64,000 nucleotides of DNA from CAWKGC01 sp963849005 (GTDB taxonomy: Bacteria; Pseudomonadota; Gammaproteobacteria; Burkholderiales; Usitatibacteraceae): positions 124,001-188,000 of the forward strand of contig CAWKGC010000024.1 in the NCBI GenBank assembly GCA_963849005.1, in the 5' to 3' direction. The notes under the pieces are model-generated. The model did no database searches. It saw only the letters and a list, made by a program, of their open reading frames with translations, and had not been told where the DNA came from. Made by a program: the position numbers and the translations under genes. Positions 50,066 to 59,817 of this stretch are shown one piece after another (within the stretch, counting starts at the first letter, position 1; every line of letters starts with the position of its first letter).

Positions 50066-50785
50066 ATGAAAATCGTCGTCAAAGCTGAAGCGCGAAGCGT
50101 ACAGGGCACGGGTGCGAGCCGCCGCCTGCGCCGCGCGGAGAAAGTCCCCGGCATCGTTTACGGTGGCGGCAAGGAAGCCTCGCTGGTCGAGCTCGACCAC
50201 AACAACCTCTGGCACCAGATGAAGCACGAGGTCTTCCATGCGTCGATCCTCGAAATGGAGCTGGGCGCGGAGAAGATGCAGGTGCTCCTGCGCGACTACC
50301 AGATGCACCCGTTCAAGCAGCGATTGCTGCACGTGGACTTCCAGCGCGTCGCCGCGGACAGGAAGATCCAGATGAAGGTGCCCCTGCACTTCGTGAACGC
50401 GGAAATCTCGCCGGGCGTGAAGATTGCCGGCGGCGTCGCGCAGCACGTGATCAACGAGCTCAACATCAGCTGCCTGCCGAAGGACCTGCCGGAGTTCATC
50501 GAAGTCGACCTGTCGCAACTGCAGGCGGGGCACCCGCTGCACCTGTCGGGCGTGAAGCTGCCCGCGGGCGTCGAGGCGGTCGCGCTTTCGAAGGGCGATG
50601 ACCCGACGGTGGCAAGCGTGCTCATCCCGCGCGTCGCGACCGCCGAAGAGGAACTCGCCGCAGCCGCGGTCGCTCCGTCGGCGGCGGAAGTGGCGACCAC
50701 GAAGCAGAAGGCGGAAGAGCCCGGCAAGGAAGGCGCCGCGCCCGCCGGCAAGGAGAAGGAAAAGGACAAGGGCGACAAGAAGTAA
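50066..50785 (+). CDS. rplY: 50S ribosomal protein L25/general stress protein Ctc
   Basis: 239 residues, the long form with a TL5/Ctc C-terminal domain. The L25 part has GASRRLRRAEKVPGIVYGGG and LLRDYQMHPFKQRLLHVDFQR; the second domain has KVPLHFVNAEISPGVKIAGG. The last 50 residues are a low-complexity Ala/Lys/Glu tail. It binds 5S rRNA. ATG 50066 is preferred over GTG 50060 because of GGAG at 50057-50060. Confidence 0.96.
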   Translation: MKIVVKAEARSVQGTGASRRLRRAEKVPGIVYGGGKEASLVELDHNNLWHQMKHEVFHASILEMELGAEKMQVLLRDYQMHPFKQRLLHVDFQRVAADRKIQMKVPLHFVNAEISPGVKIAGGVAQHVINELNISCLPKDLPEFIEVDLSQLQAGHPLHLSGVKLPAGVEAVALSKGDDPTVASVLIPRVATAEEELAAAAVAPSAAEVATTKQKAEEPGKEGAAPAGKEKEKDKGDKK

Positions 50786-50814
50786 CGTCCTCCCGAGGCC
50801 TTTCTTCGACGGAC

Positions 50815-50852
50815 ACGCCCGCCGCACCGCACGCGGCGGGCGTTTCGTTTTC
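50815..50852 (+). terminator. intrinsic terminator after rplY
   Basis: CGCCCGCCGC (50816-50825) pairs with GCGGCGGGCG (50833-50842), followed by TTTCGTTTT. It lies 18 bases before the pth ATG. Confidence 0.8.
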
Positions 50853-50869
50853 CCGGCAACGAAAACTGC

Positions 50870-51490
50870 ATGACTCCGATTCGACTCATCGCCGGCCTCG
50901 GCAACCCGGGGCGGCAATACGCGAAGACCCGCCACAACGCCGGTTACTGGTGGGTGGACGCGATCGCTTCGGCCCATGGCGCGTCCTGGGCGAAGGAGCC
51001 GAAGCTCTCCGGGGAGGTCGCGCGGGTGCGCAAGGGCGCGATCGACCTGTGGCTGCTCAAGCCGACGACGTACATGAACGAAAGCGGCCGGGCGGTGACG
51101 GCGATGATGAATTTCTACCGCATCGAGATGGCCGGGCTCCTCGTCGTGCACGATGAACTCGACCTTCCGCCGGGAACGGTGAAGCTGAAGAACGGCGGCG
51201 GCACCGGCGGGCACAACGGCCTGAACGACATCGCCGAGAAGCTCGGCGACAAGGCCTTCTGGCGGCTTCGCATCGGCATCGGGCACCCGGGACACAAGGA
51301 CATGGTCGCCGACTACGTGCTGAACAACGCGCGGCGCGAAGAGCAGGAACTGATCGACCCGGCATGGGAGCGCAGCCTCGAATTGCTGCCGCTGCTGGCC
51401 GAGGGCCGGCTCACCGACGCGATGAAATGGCTGCACACCGCCGAGAAGCCCGCGGCCGAAACGAAACCTGAAGAGAAGGGCAAGGAATGA
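50870..51490 (+). CDS. pth: peptidyl-tRNA hydrolase
   Basis: 206 residues. LIAGLGNPGRQYAKTRHNAGYW has the catalytic His and Asn; LLKPTTYMNESGRAV and LLVVHDELDLPPGTVKLKNGGGTGGHNGL follow with the Asp. It frees tRNA from prematurely released peptides. The stop overlaps the ychF start (ATGA). The C-terminal 15 residues are Lys/Glu-rich. Confidence 0.96.
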   Translation: MTPIRLIAGLGNPGRQYAKTRHNAGYWWVDAIASAHGASWAKEPKLSGEVARVRKGAIDLWLLKPTTYMNESGRAVTAMMNFYRIEMAGLLVVHDELDLPPGTVKLKNGGGTGGHNGLNDIAEKLGDKAFWRLRIGIGHPGHKDMVADYVLNNARREEQELIDPAWERSLELLPLLAEGRLTDAMKWLHTAEKPAAETKPEEKGKE

Positions 51491-52578
51491 GCCTGCAATG
51501 CGGCATCGTCGGACTGCCGAACGTCGGCAAGTCCACTCTCTTCAACGCGCTGACCAAGGCCGGCATCGCGGCGGAGAACTATCCTTTCTGCACCATCGAG
51601 CCCAACGTTGGCATCGTCGAAGTCCCCGACCCGCGGCTGGCAAAGATCGCGGCGATCGCCAAGCCGCTTAAGGTGCTGCCTGCCATCGTGGAGTTCGTGG
51701 ACATCGCCGGGCTCGTCGCGGGCGCGTCCAAGGGCGAAGGCCTCGGCAACCAGTTCCTCGCCAACATCCGCGAGACAGATGCGATCGCGAACGTCGTGCG
51801 CTGCTTCGAGGACGAGAACGTCATCCACGTCGCCGGGAAGATCGACCCGATCTCCGACATCGAGGTGATCCATACCGAGCTGGCGCTTGCCGACATGCAG
51901 AGCGTCGAAAAGGCCTTGCACCGCCATGGCAAGACCGCGCGCTCGGGCGACAAGGAGGCTGCGAAGCTGGTCGCGATCCTCGAGAAGGTGGAGAAGGCGC
52001 TGGACGGTTTCCATCCGGTGCGCGCCATGGGGCTCGACGCGGAAGAGCTCGCGCTCCTGAAGCCGCTGTGCCTGATCACCGCCAAGCCCGCGCTGTACGT
52101 GGCCAACGTGATGGAAGGCGGCTTCGAAGGCAATCCGCTGGTCGATCGCGTGCGCGAGTACGCGGCGAAGGAGGGCGCGCCGGTGGTGGTGATCTGCGCC
52201 AAGCTCGAGGCCGAGATCGCCGACCTGAGCGACGAGGAAAAGGAAGTCTTCCTCGCCGACACCGGCATGCACGAGCCGGGGCTGAACCGCCTGATCCGGG
52301 CCACCTACACGCTGCTGGGGCTGGAGACCTACTTCACCGCGGGCGAAAAGGAAGTGCGCGCCTGGACGGTCCACCGCGGCTCGACCGCCCCGCAGGCGGC
52401 GGGCGTCATCCACACCGATTTCGAGAAGGGCTTCATCCGCGCCGAAGTCATCGCCTACGACGACTTCATCACGCTCGGCGGGGAGCAGAAGTCGAAGGAG
52501 GCCGGAAAGATGCGCCTCGAGGGCAAGGAATACATCGTCAAGGACGGGGACGTCATGCACTTCCGGTTCAACGTCTGA
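51487..52578 (+). CDS. ychF: redox-regulated ATPase YchF (OLA1-type)
   Basis: 363 residues. G1 GLPNVGKSTLFNAL near residue 8, G3 VDIAGLVAGASKGEGLGNQFL, and a NxxE-type segment YVANVMEGG in place of NKxD, which gives ATP preference. The coiled-coil (about 130-200) and TGS domain (about 280-363, with VHRGSTAPQAAGVIHTDFEKGF) complete the family layout. It binds ribosomes and responds to oxidative stress. It is coupled to pth. Confidence 0.96.
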   Translation: MSLQCGIVGLPNVGKSTLFNALTKAGIAAENYPFCTIEPNVGIVEVPDPRLAKIAAIAKPLKVLPAIVEFVDIAGLVAGASKGEGLGNQFLANIRETDAIANVVRCFEDENVIHVAGKIDPISDIEVIHTELALADMQSVEKALHRHGKTARSGDKEAAKLVAILEKVEKALDGFHPVRAMGLDAEELALLKPLCLITAKPALYVANVMEGGFEGNPLVDRVREYAAKEGAPVVVICAKLEAEIADLSDEEKEVFLADTGMHEPGLNRLIRATYTLLGLETYFTAGEKEVRAWTVHRGSTAPQAAGVIHTDFEKGFIRAEVIAYDDFITLGGEQKSKEAGKMRLEGKEYIVKDGDVMHFRFNV

Positions 52579-52605
52579 GGATTGCCTTGCAGGCCGCGGC
52601 GTTCC

Positions 52606-52635
52606 TTGACCCAAGAGCGTGAAATAGCGGAAAAT
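52606..52635 (+). promoter_or_regulatory. promoter of the tRNA-Met gene
   Basis: TTGACC (52606-52611), 18-base spacer, GAAAAT (52630-52635), 45 bases before the tRNA. One mismatch in the -35 and two in the -10. Confidence 0.5.
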
Positions 52636-52679
52636 GCACGGCTTTCCCGCATGCGCACCATGCGCAGGCCGGGAGAATC

Positions 52680-52755
52680 GGCGAGTTAGCTCAGTGGTTA
52701 GAGCAGCGGAATCATAATCCGTTGGTCCGGGGTTCAAATCCCTGACTCGCCACCA
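52680..52755 (+). tRNA. tRNA with CAT anticodon (tRNA-Met, possibly tRNA-Ile2)
   Basis: Acceptor GGCGAGT pairs with ACTCGCC, discriminator A, encoded CCA at 52753-52755. Anticodon CAT at 52713-52715 in loop ATCATAA; T arm GGGGTTCAAATCCC. It lacks initiator features (the acceptor starts with a normal G-C pair). The D-arm and variable loop resemble Ile2 (lysidine) tRNAs as well, so elongator Met versus Ile2 is unsettled. Confidence 0.92.
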
Positions 52756-52766
52756 CCCTGCAAGCG

Positions 52767-52810
52767 AAAGGCACCGCAAGGCCCGCGAGGACCTTGCGGT
52801 GCTTTTCTTT
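52767..52810 (+). terminator. intrinsic terminator after the CAT tRNA
   Basis: An 11-bp stem, GCACCGCAAGG (52771-52781) with CCTTGCGGTGC (52792-52802), followed by TTTTCTTT. It also faces the converging OmpA-family gene. Confidence 0.88.
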
Positions 52811-52816
52811 GTGGGA

Positions 52817-53818
52817 CTACCTGCCGCTGACAGTAAGCGCGCGCGACTTGAGCGTGCCGCTCTCATCGCTCACCACGACTTCGACGCGGCGGTTCATCGC
52901 GCGGCCATCGACCGTCTGGTTGCTCGCCACAGGATACGACTCGCCGTAGGCGCCGACGGTCATGCGCGAGGCATCGACACCGCGTGCAACGAGAGCCGAC
53001 TTCACGGATTCAGCGCGACGCTGCGAGAGTTCCATGTTGACCGCGCCCGGGCCGACGGTGTCGGTGTAGCCCTCGATCAGGAGGCGCTTTTCCGGGAACT
53101 GGCGCAGGAAGTTGGCCAACTTGTCCATGCGGGACGCTGCGGCCGATTGCAATTCCCAGCGACCCGTCTGGAAGAGCACGTCGCCAAGCGTCACGAGAAG
53201 CCCGCGCTCGGTTTCGCGCGCTTCGATATCGTTCATCTTCAACTGCATGACGCGCATGCGTTCCTGCGCGTTCGCCGTTTCCGCGTTGGCGACAAGTGCC
53301 TTGTCGCGTTCACGAAACGCCATCTGGCGGGCAACTTCGGCCTGTTGCGCGGCATAGGCTGCATCGCGATTGGCGGAAGCGGCATCGGCACGCGCCACGT
53401 ACGCTGCTTGCGCGGATTGCGCTGCTTGCGCGCGCGCCAGGTCGGCTTCGCGAGTGCGGGCAGCCAGGCGCAGCTGGTCGACTTCGACCTGCATGCGACC
53501 CAGGTCATCTGTCGCGACACGCGCGGTCGCGAAGTCCTGGGCGGTACGCGCCCGGGTGCTTGCGAGGTAGGCATAGTGATCGACCTGGGCGCGGTCGTTG
53601 TGCTCGCGCTGCTCGCGATCGCCCAGCGCGAGCGCATCGCCCGCGGTCTTCAGTTCGAGGGGAGCTTTGGCCACGACGTTCGGGTTGGCCGAGGCCGCAT
53701 TGACTTCGGTGCGTGCGGATTCGAGCGTCTCGCTCGTGCCCGTGGTCGCGCAACCGGCAAAGAGCGCCGCGCAGATCGCCGCGAGGGCGAGGGGCTTGAA
53801 GGGAATATTCATGTTCAT
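52817..53818 (-). CDS. OmpA-family lipoprotein with DUF4398 N-terminal region
   Basis: 333 residues. Lipobox FAGCAT near residue 21. The N-terminal part (about 25-110) resembles the DUF4398 helical domain, followed by Ala/Arg/Glu-rich coiled coil (about 110-205). The C-terminal OmpA domain has LLIEGYTDTVGPGAVNMELSQRRAESV and is expected to bind peptidoglycan. It probably links the outer membrane to the cell wall. It lies 24 bp after the DUF4398 gene on the same strand. Confidence 0.9.
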   Translation of the reverse strand: MNMNIPFKPLALAAICAALFAGCATTGTSETLESARTEVNAASANPNVVAKAPLELKTAGDALALGDREQREHNDRAQVDHYAYLASTRARTAQDFATARVATDDLGRMQVEVDQLRLAARTREADLARAQAAQSAQAAYVARADAASANRDAAYAAQQAEVARQMAFRERDKALVANAETANAQERMRVMQLKMNDIEARETERGLLVTLGDVLFQTGRWELQSAAASRMDKLANFLRQFPEKRLLIEGYTDTVGPGAVNMELSQRRAESVKSALVARGVDASRMTVGAYGESYPVASNQTVDGRAMNRRVEVVVSDESGTLKSRALTVSGR

Positions 53819-53842
53819 GGTGTCGGTCCTTTCGGGAATCGG

Positions 53843-54220
53843 TCAGGCGGCCGGTCGGCGCGCGAGTTCGTCGCGAAGCGATTGCAGTGCCTCGCGGACT
53901 TCAGCAACGGCGCGCTGGTTCTTCATCGCTTGCGCGTGGGCGTCGGCGAGGCGTGCCTCGGCCTCGGCTTCGTCGGCATAGCGGCGGGCTGCGTCGTAGT
54001 CCTTGTTCGCCATCGCCTGCTCGGCCTGTGCGAGCTTGGTGCGGGCGCGCTGCAACTCGGTAGGCGACAGCTGCACGATCTCGGGGGTACCGGCGGCTTG
54101 TTCGACGGCTTTGCGGCCGACGGCCATCTGCTCGGTCGGGGCGGGGGCGGACGCGCAGGCGGCCATCGTCAGCAATGCCGACACGGCGGCGGCGCGGGCC
54201 AGGGAAGTACGGCTCATCAT
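53843..54220 (-). CDS. DUF4398 lipoprotein
   Basis: 125 residues. Lipobox MAACAS near residue 20, then a helical domain with LSPTELQRARTKLAQAEQAM and YDAARRYADEAEAEARLADA typical of DUF4398. It has no OmpA domain, so it may partner the next gene, whose N-terminus is similar. Function unknown. A 149-bp gap with no visible gene separates it from the binding-protein gene upstream. Confidence 0.87.
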   Translation of the reverse strand: MMSRTSLARAAAVSALLTMAACASAPAPTEQMAVGRKAVEQAAGTPEIVQLSPTELQRARTKLAQAEQAMANKDYDAARRYADEAEAEARLADAHAQAMKNQRAVAEVREALQSLRDELARRPAA

Positions 54221-54369
54221 GGCTTCACTCCTGTCTGGGTTAGGCGATCGAAGGCGACCGCCGATGAAGCCATGCTGCGGCGCGGGCCGCCGCCGCGCTG
54301 TCGGTGCCAGCGGAAACGAAGGTAGGAATCCGCCTTCGGCCAGTCAGACGCGCATCTCCCGCCAGGTAC

Positions 54370-55506
54370 TCAGCGCGCGATGAACTTCCCGTCGCGCTTG
54401 GCGAACACGGTATCGACGAAACTCGAGCCCTCCCGCGAAGTCGGCGAGTAGCGCACTTCGAAGCCGCCCAGGTCGACTCGGCCGGCGCGCTCCAGCGCAT
54501 TGACGATCCCTTCCGGCGTCGGGTTCTTGCCCGCGAGCCGCACGGCCGCGACCAGCAGTCGCGCATTGAGATAGCCCTCGAGGCTGGAGAATGTCAGTTC
54601 CTCGTTGGGCGCGGATTGCTTCATCGCGGCGCGGTACTCGCTCACGACGTGCGGCACGGCGGCTGTCGGGAACGGCACCACCTGCGTGAAGATGATGCCC
54701 TGCGCGCCCGGTCCCAGCAGCCGCGCCATTTGCTGCGCGCCGGAGTTCACCGCGTAGAACTGGATGGACGGATCGATCGCCTTCGTTTGGGTGTAGACCG
54801 CGGCGTAGGTCGAGTAGGCGCCATGGTTCAGGACGGCCTGCGCGCGCATCGCGACGATCTGCTCGGCCATCTGCCTTGGAGTTGCGGCGTCCGCGCCGGA
54901 CTTGAGCACGATCTCGGCAACCACTTCGGCGCCTTCGGCCGCGGCCACCCGTTTCAAGTTTGCGAGGTGCCTGCGGCCGGTCTCCGAGTCCGAGTACATG
55001 AATGCGAGGCGCGGGCGCCCGAATTGCTTTGCCAGCTTGGCGATGACCTCGAACTCGGTCAGGTGGGCGGCCCGCATCGGGAAGACATAGCGGTTGAACG
55101 GGTCGCGAAAGTCCGGCGAGCCCGCGGCGCACGCAAGCAGCGGGACCTTGAGTTCGACGGCGACCTTCATGCTCGCCACGCATGGGCCGCCTTCGATGCC
55201 GGAGAAGATCGCGGCCACCTTGTCGCGTTCGACCAGGGTGCGGGTGTTCTTCGCAGCGGCATCGGCCTTCCCGCCGTCGTCGAGCGTGATGAGTTCGATG
55301 CGGCGTCCGTCGACGCCGCCCGCGGCATTGACGGGACCGAGATAGGCCTTGATGCCGGACAGCACGGCCTTGCCGTGCTCGGAGGACCCGCCCGAAAGGT
55401 CGATTGTCTGGCCGATGCGGACCTGCGCAAGCGCGCCAGCCGGCGCGAGCAGCGACAGGCCTGCGAGAAGCAGCATCAAGGTTGGTCGGGTCGCAATCGT
55501 CGGCAT
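54370..55506 (-). CDS. ABC transporter substrate-binding protein, branched-chain amino acid type
   Basis: 378 residues. Signal peptide ending PAGALAQ, then the Peripla_BP_6 fold: VRIGQTIDLSGGSSEHGKAV, NAAGGVDGRRIELITLDDGG, FSGIEGGPCVASMKV and LNARLLVAAVRLAGKNPTPE. Such proteins bind Leu/Ile/Val or aromatic acids and amides. No permease or ATPase gene is nearby, so it is an orphan component. It is divergent from miaB. Confidence 0.88.
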   Translation of the reverse strand: MPTIATRPTLMLLLAGLSLLAPAGALAQVRIGQTIDLSGGSSEHGKAVLSGIKAYLGPVNAAGGVDGRRIELITLDDGGKADAAAKNTRTLVERDKVAAIFSGIEGGPCVASMKVAVELKVPLLACAAGSPDFRDPFNRYVFPMRAAHLTEFEVIAKLAKQFGRPRLAFMYSDSETGRRHLANLKRVAAAEGAEVVAEIVLKSGADAATPRQMAEQIVAMRAQAVLNHGAYSTYAAVYTQTKAIDPSIQFYAVNSGAQQMARLLGPGAQGIIFTQVVPFPTAAVPHVVSEYRAAMKQSAPNEELTFSSLEGYLNARLLVAAVRLAGKNPTPEGIVNALERAGRVDLGGFEVRYSPTSREGSSFVDTVFAKRDGKFIAR

Positions 55507-55619
55507 GGGAACTCGTCCGAATGGGGATTGATTGCGATTGTTACGTGCCGCGCGGCTTTCCGGATGTGAAGCGTGTCACTCGGCAGTGCCGAAGGACCGC
55601 CGGCAGCGCGCGGGGCGTC

Positions 55620-55625
55620 TATAAT
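55620..55625 (+). promoter_or_regulatory. -10 box for miaB
   Basis: A perfect TATAAT 88 bases before the miaB ATG, in the divergent gap to the binding-protein gene. No good -35 is visible. Confidence 0.42.
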
Positions 55626-55713
55626 GGCCGGCTTCAAACCTGCAGACCGTCGCAAACGCGGTCGCTTCCCACGACCTGCCCGGAATCAACCTCCGAGAAC
55701 CAGGGGCGCCTTG

Positions 55714-57060
55714 ATGAAAACGGAACCGAAGAAGGTCTGGATCAGGACCTTCGGCTGCCAGATGAACGAGTACGACTCGGACAAGATGTCCGACGTGCTC
55801 CATGCCGCCGAAGGCTGGGAGAAGACCGACAATCCCGAGGACGCCGACCTGATCCTCTTCAACACCTGCTCGGTGCGCGAGAAGGCGCAGGAGAAGGTGT
55901 TCAACGACCTCGGCCGCGTGCGCCCCCTGAAGGCGCTGAAGCCCGGGCTGCTCATCGGCGTGGGCGGCTGCGTGGCCAGCCAGGAGGGCGGCGAGATCGT
56001 CAGGCGCGCGCCCTATGTCGATGTGGTCTTCGGCCCGCAGACGCTGCACCGGCTTCCGCAACTCATCAAGGATCGCCGCGAGACGGGCAAGCCGCAGGTC
56101 GACATCAGCTTCCCCGAGATCGAGAAGTTCGACCACATGCCGCCGGCGCGCGTCGAAGGGACTTCGGCCTTCGTCTCGATCATGGAGGGCTGCAGCAAGT
56201 ACTGCAGCTTCTGCGTGGTGCCCTACACGCGCGGAGAGGAAGTGTCGCGTCCGTTCGACGATGTGCTGGCGGAAATCCGCGACCTCGCCGCGAAGGGCGT
56301 GCGCGAAGTGACGCTGCTCGGGCAGAACGTGAACGCGTACGTGGGCGAGATGGCCGATGGCGCCAACGCGGACTTCGCGCACCTGCTGGTGAACGTCGCG
56401 AAGATCGAGGAAATCGAGCGCATCCGCTACACCACCTCGCATCCGCTGGAATTCACGCAGCGCCTGATCGATGCCTACGCGAAGTTGCCCAAGCTGGTGT
56501 CGCAGGTGCACCTGCCGGTGCAGTCCGGGTCGGACCGCATCCTTGCGGCAATGAAGCGCAACTACACCGCGCTCGAGTACAAGTCGATCATCCGGCGCCT
56601 GCGCGAGGCGCGGCCGGACATCTCGATCTCCACCGATTTCATCATCGGCTTCCCCGGCGAGACGGAGGCGGACTTCGAGCAGACGATGAAGCTGGTCGAG
56701 GACGTGAAGTTCGACGGCGCATTCAGCTTCGTCTACAGCGCGCGGCCGGGAACGCCGGCGGCAAGCCTTCCCGACGACACGCCGCGCGGAGTGAAGATCG
56801 CCCGCCTGCAGCGCCTGCAGGCGCGGGTGCAGGAGTTGGCCGAGGGCTACAGCCGTAACATGGTGGGAACCCGCCAGCGTGTGCTGGTCGAAGACATGTC
56901 GCGCAAGGACGAAAACGAAGTTGCCGGGCGCACCGCCAACAACCGCGTCGTCAATTTTGCCGGGCACCGCCGGCTGATCGGCGAGTTCCTCGAAGTCGAG
57001 ATCACCGCCGCGCTCCCGCACAGCCTGCGTGGCGAAGTCGTCGCGGTCCGCAGCGCGTGA
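55714..57060 (+). CDS. miaB: tRNA-2-methylthio-N6-dimethylallyladenosine synthase MiaB
   Basis: 448 residues. The N-terminal cluster Cys are in RTFGCQMNEYDSD, FNTCSVREKAQ and GVGGCVASQEG; the radical-SAM motif is MEGCSKYCSFCVVPYTRG near residue 155; the TRAM domain ends the protein. It adds the methylthio group at A37 of certain tRNAs. The start ATG 55714 fits the family; an open frame extends upstream without support. In many proteobacteria miaB is followed by phoH and ybeY; here the metalloprotease gene intervenes. Confidence 0.96.
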   Translation: MKTEPKKVWIRTFGCQMNEYDSDKMSDVLHAAEGWEKTDNPEDADLILFNTCSVREKAQEKVFNDLGRVRPLKALKPGLLIGVGGCVASQEGGEIVRRAPYVDVVFGPQTLHRLPQLIKDRRETGKPQVDISFPEIEKFDHMPPARVEGTSAFVSIMEGCSKYCSFCVVPYTRGEEVSRPFDDVLAEIRDLAAKGVREVTLLGQNVNAYVGEMADGANADFAHLLVNVAKIEEIERIRYTTSHPLEFTQRLIDAYAKLPKLVSQVHLPVQSGSDRILAAMKRNYTALEYKSIIRRLREARPDISISTDFIIGFPGETEADFEQTMKLVEDVKFDGAFSFVYSARPGTPAASLPDDTPRGVKIARLQRLQARVQELAEGYSRNMVGTRQRVLVEDMSRKDENEVAGRTANNRVVNFAGHRRLIGEFLEVEITAALPHSLRGEVVAVRSA

Positions 57061-57116
57061 GAAGAAGCACGCTTGCCCGAGTGCCCGCAGTCCCGAATCC
57101 TTTTCCTGGAGTGAGC

Positions 57117-59810
57117 ATGGCCATCACAGCATTCCTTCGCAACATCCTGGTCCTGGTTGTCGTCGCCACGTTGCCGGCGTTGGTCCTCGCGCAAGCGCCC
57201 AATGGCGCGCCGCCGCTCGCCGCCACGCCGCCCGCCGCCGCGCCGGCCGCTGCCGCGCCGGCCGCCGTACCGCCGGCGCCCGGGCAGCCCAAGCCCTTCA
57301 AGGACGTCGTCAAGGACGCGAAAGAAATCCCAGGCTATTTCACGCTCTACGAGAAGGACGAGAAGGTCTGGATCGCGGTCAGGCCCGAGCAGTTCGACCA
57401 GCCTTTCTACTTCTCCGCCGTGGCCACGAATCGGCCTCGGCGAACGCAGGATCTACGGCGGATTGATGGGGCCCAGCCAGATCGTGGTGCTGCGCAAGAT
57501 CGGGCCGCAGGTGCAGCTCGTCGCGCAGAACATGCGCTTTCGCGCCAAGGCCGGCAGCCCCGCCGAGCGCGCGGTGAAGTCCAGCTTTTCCGACAGCCTG
57601 CTTTCGTCGGCGGCGGTGGCGAGCCTGCCGCATCCCGAAAGCAAGGCGGTGCTGGTCGAGGCCAACGCGCTCCTGCTCACCGACATTGCCGGTGCCGCGA
57701 CGACGCTTGATAGCGCTTTCCGCATGCCGTTCGCGCTCGATGCGAAGAATTCCAGCATCGTCAAGGCGCGCTCGACCGACTCGGTTACCGGGTTCAACGT
57801 GCTGCTGCATTTCTCGGTGCCCAAGCTCGCGCCGCCGCCGCTGGTGCCGAACCCCGCGCAGCCGCAAGTCTCGCCGCCGCGCACGACTCCGGACGCCCGC
57901 AGCCTCTTCCTCGGCTGGTACTACAGCTTCGCGCCCCTGCCCGCACCCATGCCGGCGCGCGCGGCCGACGAGCGCGTCGGTTACTTCACCTCGTCCTACC
58001 AGGACTACACCGCCGACCTCAACCCGAGCCCCAACGTATTCCTCGTCAACCGCTGGCGGCTCGAGAAGAAGGATCCTGCCGCCGCGCTCTCCGAGCCCAA
58101 GCAGCCGATCGTCTACTGGCTGGACAAGAACATCCCCGACCGCTACCGGCAGGCCGTGATCGACGGCATCCTCGAGTGGAACAAGGCCTTCGAGCGCATC
58201 GGCTTCAAGGACGCGGTGCAGGCCAAGATCCAGCCCGACGACGCGGACTTCGACACGTCCGACGTCCGCCATGCCTCGGTGCGCTGGTACCTCGCCAGCG
58301 AAGGGGGGCCCGCGATCGGGCCCAGCCACGCCGACCCGCGCACCGGCGAGATCCTCGATGCCGACATCATGATGACCGACAACTTCCCGCGCAGCAGCCG
58401 CCGCTTCATCGTTGAGGAAGTGCCCCGCTCGATGGCCGGCATCGCGTCGGGCGCGGGGCAATCCTGCAGCTTTGCCGGCGAGGCCATGGCCGAACCGAGT
58501 TCGCGATGGACCTGCTCGAGGCGCGCGGCGAACTCGAGCAGGGAGGCCCCGAGGCCGAGGCCTTCGTCAACGCCTACATCAGGGAAGTGATCATGCACGA
58601 GGTCGGCCACACGCTGGGCCTGCGGCACAACTTCCGCTTCGTCGACGATCTTCACCGCCGCGCAGATTGCGCGACCCGGCGTTCACCAGGAAGAACGGCA
58701 TCGTCGGCTCGGTGATGGACTACCCGCCCTTCAACATCGCCGCTCAAGGGCGAGCCGAAGGGCGAGATCCTGATGCAGCAGGCTCGGGCCCTACGACTAC
58801 TGGGCGATCGAGTACGCCTACAGGCCGCTCGACCCCGCCACCGAGAAGGCCGAACTGGAGAAGATCGCCAGCCGTGGCGCGAAGGAGCCGTGGCTCGCCT
58901 ACGGCACCGACGAGGATGCCTTCATAGGCGGCGGGCCGCAGGGCATGGACCCGACCGTGAACGTCTGGGACCTCACGAACGAGCCACTGGTGTATTTCCG
59001 AAGCGCTGGAACTGTCGCGCGAACTGTGGGACCGCCTGCAGTCGAAGAAGCTCGAGCCCGGCGAGAGCTACGACGTGCTCAGGCGCAACCTGCTGTCCGG
59101 ATTCAACAACCTCGCGCGCGGGATGGCGCCGCGCCACCAAGTACATCGGCGGCGTGGTCCAGGTGCGCGATCGCGCCGGCAGCGGGCGACTGCCGTTCAC
59201 GCCCGTGCCTGCCGCCGAGCAGCGCGAGGCGCTCAAGCTCATCTCCGAGGGCATGTTCTCGGTGGACAGCTTCCGCTTCACGCCCGAGCTGCTGAACAGC
59301 GTGCCGTACAGCCGCCTCGAGTTCTGGGAACAACTGGTCCGCGGCCAGGATGCGCCGCCCACCACCATGTTCAGCCTGTCGAGCCAGGTGCTCACCCTGC
59401 AAAAGACGGTGCTCGACCAGGTGATGAGCGACGCCGTGGCGGCGCGCATCGTCGATTTCGAGGGCCACTCGGTCGACCCGAAGCAGGCCTTCCGGCTTTC
59501 CGAGCTCTACGACACGCTGAACGCGGCGATCTGGAGCGAGCTGAAGACCGGCCGCGACATCACGCCGCTCAGCCGCAACCTGCAGCGCGAGCACCTTCGC
59601 CGCGTGGCCGGCGCGCTGATCCGTCCCTCGGCCACGACGCCGGCGGATGCGCGCGCGCTGCAGCGCGAGAATGCGAAGGCATTGGCTGCGCAGATCAAGG
59701 TTGCGCAGGCGAAGCCCGGCTTTTCCAAGGAGGCGCGCGCGCATCTCGCCGAAAGCGCCAACACGCTCGAAGAGGCGCTCAAGGCGCCGATGCAGCGCGC
59801 AGGAACATGA
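57117..59810 (+). pseudogene. zinc-dependent metalloprotease (DUF5117/DUF4953-like), many frameshifts
   Basis: An exported protein of about 890 residues read across several frame changes. Signal peptide, Ala/Pro-rich linker, then PKPFKDVVKDAKEIPGYFTL; after a change near 57430, GERRIYGGLMGPSQIVVL to IPDRYRQAVIDGILEWNKAF; after 58495, the zinc motif HEVGHTLGLRHNF (58592-58630); then changes near 58640, 58668, 58745, 58785, 58997 and 59135 before the intact end to 59810. Most are +1. The HExxHxxGxxH form suggests a metzincin-like protease. Coding quality between breaks is high, so errors are likelier than old decay. Confidence 0.78.
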
Positions 59811-59817
59811 AGGCAAG

